A DNA stretch of 64,000 bases from Streptomyces rishiriensis (GTDB lineage: Bacteria; Actinomycetota; Actinomycetes; Streptomycetales; Streptomycetaceae): NCBI RefSeq assembly GCF_030815485.1, contig NZ_JAUSWV010000002.1, forward strand, positions 8,370,001-8,434,000. Direction: 5' to 3'. Positions 8,601 through 17,600 of this stretch are shown piece after piece (positions within the stretch are counted from its first letter, which is position 1; every line of letters starts with the position of its first letter). The translations under genes and the position numbers were made by a program. Under the pieces are notes generated by a model. The model worked only from the letters and a program-made list of their open reading frames with translations. It made no database searches and was not told the DNA's origin.

Positions 8601-11595
8601 CGTCGAGCCGCCCGTTGGGCCGCCTGTTGTGCCTGCCCTGTCTGCCGTTTCTGCTGTACCCGCCGCGGCCGACGCGGATGCCAACTGGTTCGCCGTGCTC
8701 GACAACGTGCAGCGTCACACGGCGGAGGTCCATCAAGCCTGCCAGCGCATGCTGATGGACAGTCACCTGGCCTTCCTGCAGATGACCGAGACGACCCTGA
8801 CCGCGATGCTGGGAGCAGCGGGCGGCGAACGGGGGCATGCACAGGCGCTGTTCGCGTCGCCCGGCACGGGCGCCGTGCCGACAGTGCTGCCCTCGGCTCC
8901 CGAGGGCTCCGGTGCTGCCGCGCTCGTCGTGCCCTCGGTGACGCCGACAGCCGCCTCTCCCGTCGTTCTTCCGGAACCTCCGCCGGTCCTGGCTCCGCCC
9001 GCTCCGGGCGTGCCCCAGGATGTGTCCGCCGCGGGTTTCGAGGAACTGCTGCTGTCCGTGGTGGCGGACCGGACCGGGTATCCGGTGGGAATGCTGAACG
9101 TGGACATGGAACTCGAGTCGGATCTCGGGGTGGATTCGATCAAGCGGGTGGAGATCCTGTCCGCCATGAGGGAGCGGGTGGGCGACCATCCCGGCGGGGA
9201 CGTGGGAGAGCTCTTGAAGCTCCGCACCCTGCGGCAGATCGTCGAAGCGTTCACCGCCGCCGTCACCGGTGGCGCTCCCGCCGCCTCCGTTCCGGCCGCA
9301 AGGCCCGGCACCGATCACGAGACGTCCGCACCTCGGCACGAGCCCGCCGGGCGGACGGACCTCGGCAGGCTCGTCCTGCGGGCGTTCGACACCCCGGCAC
9401 CCGGACTGACCCTGTCCGGTCTGGGGGACGAGCCGATCGCGGTGACCGAGGACGGCTGCGGAACCGCCGAACTGGTGGCGGCCAAACTGGTCGACCACGG
9501 TTTCCAGGCCACCGCCGTGTCCACCGTTCCCGCGGGCTGCCGGGCGGTCGTGCACCTCGGCGGACTCGCGCCGCTCAGTTCACCCGAGGAAGCGCTGGAG
9601 CTGCAGCGGGATGCCTTCCGAACGGCGCGGTCGGTCGCGTCGGACTTCGCCGACCGGGGCGGGGTCCTCGTCACTGTGCAGGACACCGGCGGTGACTTCG
9701 GACTCGGCGGTCGTCGGCCCGAGCGGGCGTGGCTGGGAGGAATCGCCGCGCTGGCCAGGACCGCGGCCAAGGAGTGGCCCTCCGCGTCGGTCAAGGCGAT
9801 CGACTGCGAGCGCGGAGACCGCGACGCCGTCGGCGTCGCCGAAGCGATCGTTAAGGAACTGCTTCGCGGCGGTCCCGCGACGGAGGTGGGCCTGCGCGCG
9901 GACGGCACCCGCATGACGCTCAGCGCGGTCCCGGCGCCTGTGAAACCCGGGCCCACGGCGGGCATCGGACCGGACTCGGTGGTCGTGGCCACCGGTGGAG
10001 CCCGGGGAGTGACCGCGGCCGCACTGCTGGACCTCGCCAGGACCCACCGGCCCCGGATCGTGTTGCTCGGCCGCACCGAACCGGCCGACGAACCGCCGGG
10101 ACTGGCGGCGGCGACGGACGAGGCCGCACTCACCCGCGCCCTCGCCGAGCACTCCGGAACGGTGGCTCCGGCCGCGATCGGCGCCCAGGCCCGCAGCATC
10201 CTGGCGGCCCGTGAGGTCCGGACCACGCTTGCGGCACTGGAGAGCGCCGGTTCCCGGGTCAGGTACGTGCCGGTGGACGTCCGGGACGGCAAGGCCCTGC
10301 ACGACGTCCTGGAGGAGGTCCGCCGGGACTGGGGGCCGATCACCGGCATCGTGCACGGTGCCGGAGTGCTCGCGGACAAGCTGATCGCCGACAAGACCGA
10401 CGAGCAGTACGACCAGGTCCTGACGACCAAGGTGGGCGGACTGCGCGCGCTGCTCGCGGCGACCGAGAGCGATCCGCTCGACTCGATCGTCCTGTTCTCC
10501 TCGGTGGCCGCCGTCTTCGGCAACGCCGGGCAGAGCGACTACGCCATCGCCAACGAGGTGCTCAACCACGTGGCCCGCGCCGAACGAGCCCGTCGCCCCG
10601 ACTGTCTGGTGCGGTCCATCGCCTGGGGCCCGTGGCAGGGTGGAATGGTCACCCCCGAGCTGGCCGCCCACTTCGGCCGCTCCGGGGTCCCGCTCATCTC
10701 CCTGGCGCAGGGCGCCGCGGCCTTCACCGCCGAACTGGGCGCTCCGGGCGCCGACACCACCGTGGTCATCGCCGCCGGTGACGACCTGAACTCCATGACC
10801 GTCACCGGACCGGCCCCGGCGCAGGTGCGGATCGACGCTCACACACACCCCCATCTCGCCGACCACGACATCGCCGGTGTCCCGGTGCTGCCCGTGGCAC
10901 TGGCCCTGGAATGGTTCGCCGGCGCTGCCACGGCCTGGCGGCCGAACGGCCGCCACCTGGTGCTGCGGGATGTCCGCGTCTTCAGCAAAGTCGCTCTGCC
11001 GCACCTCGACGGCCCCGGCCACCGGCTCACCTTGCGCGGTCGCGGCGGGCTGGCCGAAGCGCCCTCGGTCCTGGAGGCCGAACTGATCGGGGAGGACGGC
11101 CTGCCGCACTTCCGGACCCACCTGGAGTTCGAGACGGACGCTCCGCAGTCCACGGGGTGGGACACACCCCAGGGCCTCACCGCGCCCGCCCGCACCGAGA
11201 TCTACGACGGCCGGGTGCTCTTCCACGGCCCGCGATTCCGGTCCATCCGCTCGGTCCACACAATCGGCGCGGACGGAGCCGAGGCCACGGTGACCGGCGT
11301 GAGCGAACTCGGCTGGGACGGTGACCACTGGCAACTCGACCCGGCCACCGTGGACGGTGCACTGCAACTCGCGTTGCTGTGGGCCGAGAACGCGTTCGGT
11401 GACGCGACCCTGCCGATGGCCGTCGCGGAGTGCCGGGTACACCGGAGCGGTCCCATCGAGGGCGCCGTGCGGTGCGTGGTGCGGGCCAGGAAGGTGCACG
11501 ACACGGGAGCGCGCTGCGATACGGCCCTCGTCGACCCCGACGGACTGCCCAGGGTGGAGCTGCTCGGCGTGGAACTCGTACGACGCCCCTCCTGA
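5683..11595 (+). CDS. pfaA: PfaA-like synthase: KS-AT-ACP-KR-DH, single ACP
   Basis: A 1970-residue iterative synthase. Domains: ketosynthase ~8-460 with Cys207 (DAACASS), His342 (HGTGT), His383 (QVGHTK); acyltransferase ~570-860 with FPGQGAQ and Ser671 in GHSFGE; Pro/Ala-rich linker; a helical segment ~1000-1045; one acyl carrier domain with Ser1152 in LGVDSIKR; ketoreductase with a structural half (~1230-1420) and NADPH motif ATGGARGV (~1433), Tyr1620; C-terminal PKS-type dehydratase with His1728 (LADHDIAG) and Asp1891 (TVDGALQ). Marine and myxobacterial PfaA proteins normally carry several tandem ACPs; here there is one, and the C-terminal DH recalls enediyne PKSs, but there is no fused PPTase. 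ATG 5683 follows AAGGAAG. It should load and extend malonyl units with the next protein and PfaD. Confidence 0.93.
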   Translation: MPDPRPRQVPIAVVGIGALLPGPHGADGFWQTVVAGRDLITDVPAARWLVEDYYDPDPAAPDKTYARRGAFLSEVAFDPMAFGIPPNTLATTDTVQLLALTVAEQVLTDVGGLPGMDRDRVSVVLGAGATELLTHMTARIQRPVWLKALRENGIPEEEAQAVCDSVTDHYAPWHESTFPGLLANVIAGRIANRFDLHGTNHTTDAACASSFAALSVAMSELSLGRSDLVISGGVDASNDAGTFMCFSKTPALSPSGDCRPFSDQADGTMLGEGIAMYALKRLSDAERAGDRIYAVVRGIGTSSDGRSGAIYAPVPEGQARALRRTYEEAGFGPETVELVEAHGTGTRAGDAAEFAALRQVYEESGRDDRQWCALGSVKSQVGHTKCAAGAVGLLKSVLALHHRVLPPMIKVDRPDPAMSIDDSPFYLNTRSRPWVRPAGHPRRAAVSSFGFGGSNFHVALEEYEPSAESGGRAAWRARTAPTELVLFSAPSAPALRERKIDSSRPPADVARESQRDFRVSDPFRLAIVAADGDDLSAKLEQALALIGRQPNAPFSTPTGIHYATGAAAVGRIGFLFPGQGAQYVGMGADVAMLSPAAQAVWDRLGAMEFGRRPLHRVVFPPPAFSDEERATQQALLTETEWAQPALAVHSLALLQVLSGLGLRPDCVAGHSFGELAALHAAGALKAESLVSLARRRGELMRQAAAAPGAMLAVAAGRAQVEDILVGSGATDVWLANHNAPAQVVVSGTTGAIELIERKLAAEGITARRLHAATAFHSPIVAQASGPLLDHLRALSVSEPRLEVYGNADAAVYPSAPEEIRRRIADHLASPVLFNDEIESMYAAGVRTFVEVGAGDTLTGLVRQILGDREHLAVGLDRRGRSGVTSLQDALGRLAVWGVPLDHDDLWAPYAPPVAAGEEHKPRMTVKIDGKNHGRLYPPVGGATALPAPNPPRRLDVPSPAARPAAPAAAAPAVVEPPVGPPVVPALSAVSAVPAAADADANWFAVLDNVQRHTAEVHQACQRMLMDSHLAFLQMTETTLTAMLGAAGGERGHAQALFASPGTGAVPTVLPSAPEGSGAAALVVPSVTPTAASPVVLPEPPPVLAPPAPGVPQDVSAAGFEELLLSVVADRTGYPVGMLNVDMELESDLGVDSIKRVEILSAMRERVGDHPGGDVGELLKLRTLRQIVEAFTAAVTGGAPAASVPAARPGTDHETSAPRHEPAGRTDLGRLVLRAFDTPAPGLTLSGLGDEPIAVTEDGCGTAELVAAKLVDHGFQATAVSTVPAGCRAVVHLGGLAPLSSPEEALELQRDAFRTARSVASDFADRGGVLVTVQDTGGDFGLGGRRPERAWLGGIAALARTAAKEWPSASVKAIDCERGDRDAVGVAEAIVKELLRGGPATEVGLRADGTRMTLSAVPAPVKPGPTAGIGPDSVVVATGGARGVTAAALLDLARTHRPRIVLLGRTEPADEPPGLAAATDEAALTRALAEHSGTVAPAAIGAQARSILAAREVRTTLAALESAGSRVRYVPVDVRDGKALHDVLEEVRRDWGPITGIVHGAGVLADKLIADKTDEQYDQVLTTKVGGLRALLAATESDPLDSIVLFSSVAAVFGNAGQSDYAIANEVLNHVARAERARRPDCLVRSIAWGPWQGGMVTPELAAHFGRSGVPLISLAQGAAAFTAELGAPGADTTVVIAAGDDLNSMTVTGPAPAQVRIDAHTHPHLADHDIAGVPVLPVALALEWFAGAATAWRPNGRHLVLRDVRVFSKVALPHLDGPGHRLTLRGRGGLAEAPSVLEAELIGEDGLPHFRTHLEFETDAPQSTGWDTPQGLTAPARTEIYDGRVLFHGPRFRSIRSVHTIGADGAEATVTGVSELGWDGDHWQLDPATVDGALQLALLWAENAFGDATLPMAVAECRVHRSGPIEGAVRCVVRARKVHDTGARCDTALVDPDGLPRVELLGVELVRRPS

Positions 11596-11682
11596 ACCGG
11601 CATCACCGAGTCGGCGCACCGCATCACTCCGCATCCGTGACAGCCACACGCGCGTCCGTGTTCGTCGTGAAATGAGACCGGA

Positions 11683-14600
11683 ATGGTATTCGAACCGATC
11701 GCCGTCGTCGGCCGGGGGTGCGTGTTCCCCGACGCCCTCGACCCCGACGCGTTCTGGGACAACATCGCCGCACGCCGGTGCAGCCTGGCCCCGGTCCCGG
11801 ACGGTCGGTGGCGGTTGCCGCACAGATGGGCGACGGGCACCGTCGACGACCACCTCGACCGTACGTGGACCGATGTCGGCGGCTACGTACGGGACTTCGA
11901 GTCGGTCTTCGATCCCACCGGGTTCCGCGTCGCCCCCGAGGAGATCCTCGGTCTGGACCCGCTGTTCCACTGGGTTCTGTACGGCGCCAGGCAGGCGCTG
12001 CGGGAGGCCGGACACGACGGGGCGTCGGCCCGCGCGGGACTGGTGCTGGGCAACCTGTCCTATCCGACGAGTGCGGGTTCCGTCTTCGCCGAGCACGTAT
12101 GGCTGTCCGAGCGGGCACCGTCGCTGCTGTCCGCCATGGGGCGGGCCAGGCCCGACGCGCGCAACCGCTTCTCCGCGGGGCTTCCAGCGCAGTTCGCGGC
12201 CAGAGCGCTCGGCCTCGGCGCGGGCGCCTTCGCGCTCGACGCGGCCTGCGCCTCCTCCCTGTATGCGATCAAGCTGGCCTGTGACCGCCTGCACGACGGG
12301 ACGGCGGACGTCATGGTCGCCGGCGGGGTCAACCGGGCCGACAACCTGCTTCTGCACGTGGGGTTCTGCAGCCTGTCCGCAGTGAGCCGCACCAGCCGCA
12401 GTCGGCCCTTCCACCGGGAGGCCGACGGACTGCTCGCCGGCGAGGGCGCCGGGTTCGTCGCGCTGATGCGCCTGCGTGACGCGCTCGCACAGCGTTCGCC
12501 GGTACTCGGAGTCATCCGGGGGATCGGGCTGTCCAACGACGGGCGCGGCAGGGGCCTGCTGAGCCCCGCCCAGGAGGGGCAGGAGCGTGCGATGCGTCTG
12601 GCTTACGCCATGGCGGGCGTCGCACCGCGGACCGTCTCCCTCGTCGAATGCCACGCGACGGGGACTCCGGTCGGAGACGTGGTGGAAGTCCGGGGTATGG
12701 CACGGGTTTTCGCGGACAGTGCCGACGTACCCATCGGCTCGGTGAAATCCAACGTCGGTCACCTGCTGGCCTCGGCCGGAGCCGGAGGACTGCTCAAGGT
12801 GCTCGGTGCGATGCGGGCGGGCGTCCGTCCCGCCACGCTCGGCGCAGAGGACTCGCTGACCGAACTGCACGGCACACCGCTGCGAGTGCTCAGCGAGTCC
12901 GAGCCGTGGTCCGGGCGTCGCCGGGCGGCGGTGAGCGCCTTCGGGTTCGGCGGCACCAACGCCCACCTGATCGTCGACGCCTGGGACGGTACGGACGGCG
13001 CCACAGTGGCGGTTCCCGGCATCCCGCGCCCACCGGGTACGCCGCTTGCGATCGTGGCGCTCGGCGCCCGCGTCGGCGAAGGAGCCGACACACAGGACTT
13101 CTGCCGTGCGGTGCTCAACGGCCGGCGGAGCGGGCCGGCCTCGAAGATCGAGGTGGCCCTGCCGGGTCTGCGCATGCCGCCGCTGGCGGTCCAGCAGGCA
13201 CTGCCCCAGCAGATCCTGATGCTCGAAGCCGCAAGGGAAGCGGTGCGGAACATCCGCCTGCCGCGTGAGCGCACCATGGTGGTCGTCGGGACGGAGGCGG
13301 ACACGCAGAACTCCCGTGCCGGCGCGCGCTGGCGAGCCCCTTCCTGGCTGGAGGAAGCCGGGAAGGCGATCGGCCCGGACCTGGTCGAGCGCGTCCGTGA
13401 CGCCTTCTCGGCGCCGATGGATGCGGAGCGGGTCGTCGGCACGTTGCCGAACCTCGTGGCCAACCGGATCAACACCCAGCTCGATCTCGCCGGACCCGGC
13501 TACACCGTGTCCGCCGGGGAGGCCTCCGGTCTGGTCGCCCTCGGCCTCGCGGCGCGTGCGATCAGAGCCATGGAGGTCGACGCGGCGCTGGTCGGCGCCG
13601 TCGACCTCTCCTGCGAGGCGGTCCACCAGGCAGCCCTGCGCGAGCTCGGACGGGAGACCGTCACCGGGGACGCCGCTGTCGTGGTCGTACTGAAACGTCT
13701 CGCCGACGCCCGCAGGGATGGCGACACCGTTCTCGCCCTCCTCGACGAGGAACCCGCCGACGGGCCGGACGTGGTCCTCGGGAACGGCCTCGACGCCGGA
13801 TTCGACCCGGCCGACCTCTTCGGCCGCGCCCACGCCGCCCAGGGGCTGCTGGCGGTCGCGGCCGCGGTGACCGCTCTGCGGCACCGCGCGCTCCCGCGGA
13901 GGGGAGGTCCCGCCGACGCCCATCCGGGTCTGCGTACCGCGCACGTCGTCATGTCGCCGCTGGACGGACCTCCGGTGCGGGTGCCCGTGAGGGCTGCCGA
14001 CACCGAGCCGTGGGCGGACGGACCGGCGCCACGACTGCACGTGTACTCCGGCGTCGACCGGCAAACGGTCCTTGCCGCGCTGGAGGCGGGCACCGAGTCC
14101 CGCGAAGGACCCGCCAGGCTGGTCCTCGTGTCGGACGGCGATCCCCGAGCGCACCGGGATGCCGTGCGCCGCTGGCTCGCCGAGGGCGGGGTCAAGCCAC
14201 CTGGTGCGGCGTATCGCGATGCGCCGGTGCCGGGCGAGGTCGCCTTCGTGTTCACCAACGGGTCGGCCGCCTACCCGGGCATGGGCCGTGAGGTCCTGCT
14301 GGCCCTTCCCTCACTCGGCGACGCGGTCGCGGCCACGTACGGAAACGCCGTCAGGCGGCCGACGGCCGTTTCCGCGCCGACGGTACTCGACCAGATCTGG
14401 GGAGCCGCCCAACTGGCCGCCGTACACGTGGAGTTGAGTCAGAAGCTGCTCGGCCTGCGGCCGGACGCCGCCATCGGCTACTCTTCCGGAGAGTCGGCCG
14501 CCCTGGTCGCCCTCGGAGCGTGGAGGGACGTCGCGGCCCTGTACCAGGACACCTGGGACAGCGGCCTGTTCACCAGTGAACTCACCGGCGAACTGCGAGG

Positions 14601-17600
14601 GGTGCGCCGTGCCTGGGAACGCCTCGGCGTCGATGGTGATCGCTGGTCGAGCTACCTGGTCACGGCGCCTCTTGAGCGGGTTCACGCGGCACTGGCGGAC
14701 GAACGCGCCGTCCATCTGATGGCGGTCAACGCCCCCGACGTGTGCGTGGTCGGCGGCGAATCACAGGCGTGCGCAGCCGTCATGGCGCGTCTCGGCACCG
14801 CCTGTGCCATGCCGATCGCATACGACCTGGCCGCCCACGCTCCCGAACTGTCCGAGGTCCGCGACCGCTGGTGGAACCTCCATCACCGTCCCACCAGCGC
14901 CGTGCCCGGGGTGCGGTTCTACAGCGGTGCCACCACGCGCTGGTACACCCCGACGGCCGCGCGTGCCGCCGACGCCGTGACGGCGCAGGGCCTGGGCACG
15001 ATCGACTTCGCGGGGACCGTCGAACAGGCATGGGCCGACGGAGTCCGCGTCTTCGTCGAGCACGGGCCGCGCAGCCTGTGCACCGGGTGGATCAAGCGGA
15101 TCCTCGGCCCTCGCGAGCACGTGGCCGTCGCACTCGACGCCCAGGACAGGGGGCTGCGGCAGCTGACTCTCGCCGTGGCCGAACTCGTCGCCGCCGGCGT
15201 ACCCGTACGCGCCGAAGCACTCTTCGGGCACCTGCGAGCCGCAGCACCGGCAGGGACCGAGGACGTCCCCGCCCTCACCGTTCCCGCCCACTGGGAGATC
15301 ACCTTGCCGTCGCTCGAGCAACCCGCGGTGACCATGCCGAGGGCCCCTCGCCTGGCACCGGTCCCGACCCGACCGGCCGCCGGACCTGTCGCCGCCGACC
15401 TCGTCGCCACCGCGGTCGGCACCGAGCCGCAGGTGACGGACGCGCGTACGCTCGTCGCCCGGCAGATCCACCGCGTGACCGAGCTGCACCAGGACGTGCT
15501 CGCCCGACACGTCCAGGTGCACCAGAGGTTCCTGCGAGCCAGGGCCCAGCTCAGCGCCGCACTCGTCCACGCGGCGGCGGGGGCCGCGCCCTCGCCGCCG
15601 ACACCGATCGTGCCTCCGCCCGCCGTTCCTTTGCCCCCCGTCCCTTTGCCCGCTCCCGTCGACAAGGGGCGGCTCAGCCCCCTGCCAGAACCGGTGTTCG
15701 ACCGGCTCCAGCTGGAACACCTCGCCTCACACCCGGTCTCGACCCTGTTCGGTCCCAAGTTCGCCGCGCAGGACGGGTACGAGGTGCAGACCAGGATGCC
15801 CGGACCGCCGATGCTGCTCACCGACCGGGTCACCGGCATCGACGCCGTCCCGGCGGCCCTGGCCGACCTCGGGCCGGAACACGCGACCGGCACGATCCGG
15901 ACCGAGACCGACGTCCGCCTCGACAGCTGGTACCTCGACTCCACCGGCCGCATGCCGGCCGGCCTGGTGATCGAGGCGGGCCAGGCGGACCTGCTGCTGA
16001 TCAGCTGGCTCGGAATCGACCTGCTCAACCGTGGCGAACGGGCCTACCGGCTGCTCGGCTGCGAACTGACCCACCATGGCAGCCGGCCCCGGGCGGGAGA
16101 GACGCTGCGATACGAGATCCACATCGACCGGCACGCCGAACACGGCGGCGTCCGCCTCTTCTTCTTCCACTACGACTGCTACGCCGACGGCGAACTGCGG
16201 CTGAGCGTCCGCGACGGACAAGCGGGCTTCTTCACGAAGGCCGAGCTCGACCACAGCGACGGCGTGCGCTGGGATCCCGCCGACTCCCCACCGGCCGCGG
16301 ACGTCCCGCTCGACCCGCCGGCGGTGCGCTGCACGCGGCCGTCCTTCACCGCCGAACAGGTGCTGGCCTTCGCCGGCGGCCGTCCGGCGGACTGCTTCGG
16401 CGCCGGGTGGGACATCACCAGGTCACATGTGCGCTCACCCCGGTTGGACGAAGGCCGCCTGCTGCTTCTGCACGAGGTCACCGAGTTCGACCCGGCGGGT
16501 GGCCCGTGGGGGCGCGGCTATCTCCGTGCCGAGACACCCGTCTCACCGGACGACTGGTTCTTCGAGGGCCACTTCGACCACGACCCGTGCATGCCGGGAA
16601 CCCTGATGCTCCAGGCGGGCCTGCAGGCGATGGCCTTCCACCTGGCAGCCCTCGGCTTCACCGTGGCCAGGGACGGGTGGCGCTTCGAGCCGGCCACCGA
16701 GCGGAGCTACACCGTCCAGTGCCGTGGGCAGGTCACCCCGGCCAGCGAGCGGGTCGTGTACGAGGTGTTCGTGCACGGCGTCTCAGCCGGCCCGGAGCCG
16801 ACCCTGTACGCCGACATCCTGGGCACCGTCGACGGGGTCAAGGCGTTCCACGCCCACAACGTCGCCCTCCGGTTGGTGCCGGACTGGCCCCTGTCGCACT
16901 GGCGGCAGCTCGGCGGCCACAGGGAGCAGACCAGCGGAACTCCGGTGCCGCTCGCCTCACTCGGCGGACTCGTCGGTCATCGCGAGTCCAAGGCGGTGGT
17001 GGAATATGAAGGGTTCGCCTTCGACTACGCGGCATTGCTGTCGTGCGCGTGGGGACGACCGAGTGAGGCGTTCGGCAGCGCTGCCCGTCTCTTCGACGGC
17101 ACGCGCAGGATCGCGCGGCTGCCCGGGCCGCCCTACCACTTCATGACCCGCGTCGTCTCCGTGGACGGGCCGCAGCGCGGCATGCGCCAGGGGAGCCGGG
17201 TGGTCGCCGAGTACGACGTGCCCGACGAAGTGTGGTACTTCGAGCAGAACGGCGACCAGGTGATGCCGTTCGCCGTGCTCATGGAGATCGCGTTGCAGCC
17301 GTGCGGATGGCTCGCCGCCTACGTCGGCTGCCCTCTGACGGCCGACATCGACCTGCTCTTCCGCAACCTCGACGGGACGGGAACGATCACCGGCGAGGTC
17401 ACGCCGAAGACCCGGATCGTGCGTACCGAAGCGGAACTGACCACGATCTCACGGACCGGCGAGATGATCATCGTGTCGTTCGCGGTCCGGTGCTCCGCCG
17501 ACGGCCAAGACGTCTTCACCCTGTCCACGGTGTTCGGGTTCTTCCCGCCCTCGGCCTTCGATCATCAGATCGGACTGCCCGTGTCGGAGACCGATCGGGC

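Noticed and set aside
5683..11595. Enediyne polyketide synthase
   Set aside because: KS-AT-ACP-KR-DH order fits, but there is no fused PPTase, no enediyne thioesterase or E-cassette genes, and PfaD, CLF and FabA-type DHs are present, so PUFA-type is the better call.
9580..14154. 1524-codon antisense open frame across the synthase genes
   Set aside because: A shadow of two well-supported synthases; no motifs and Arg/Gly/Gln-rich composition.
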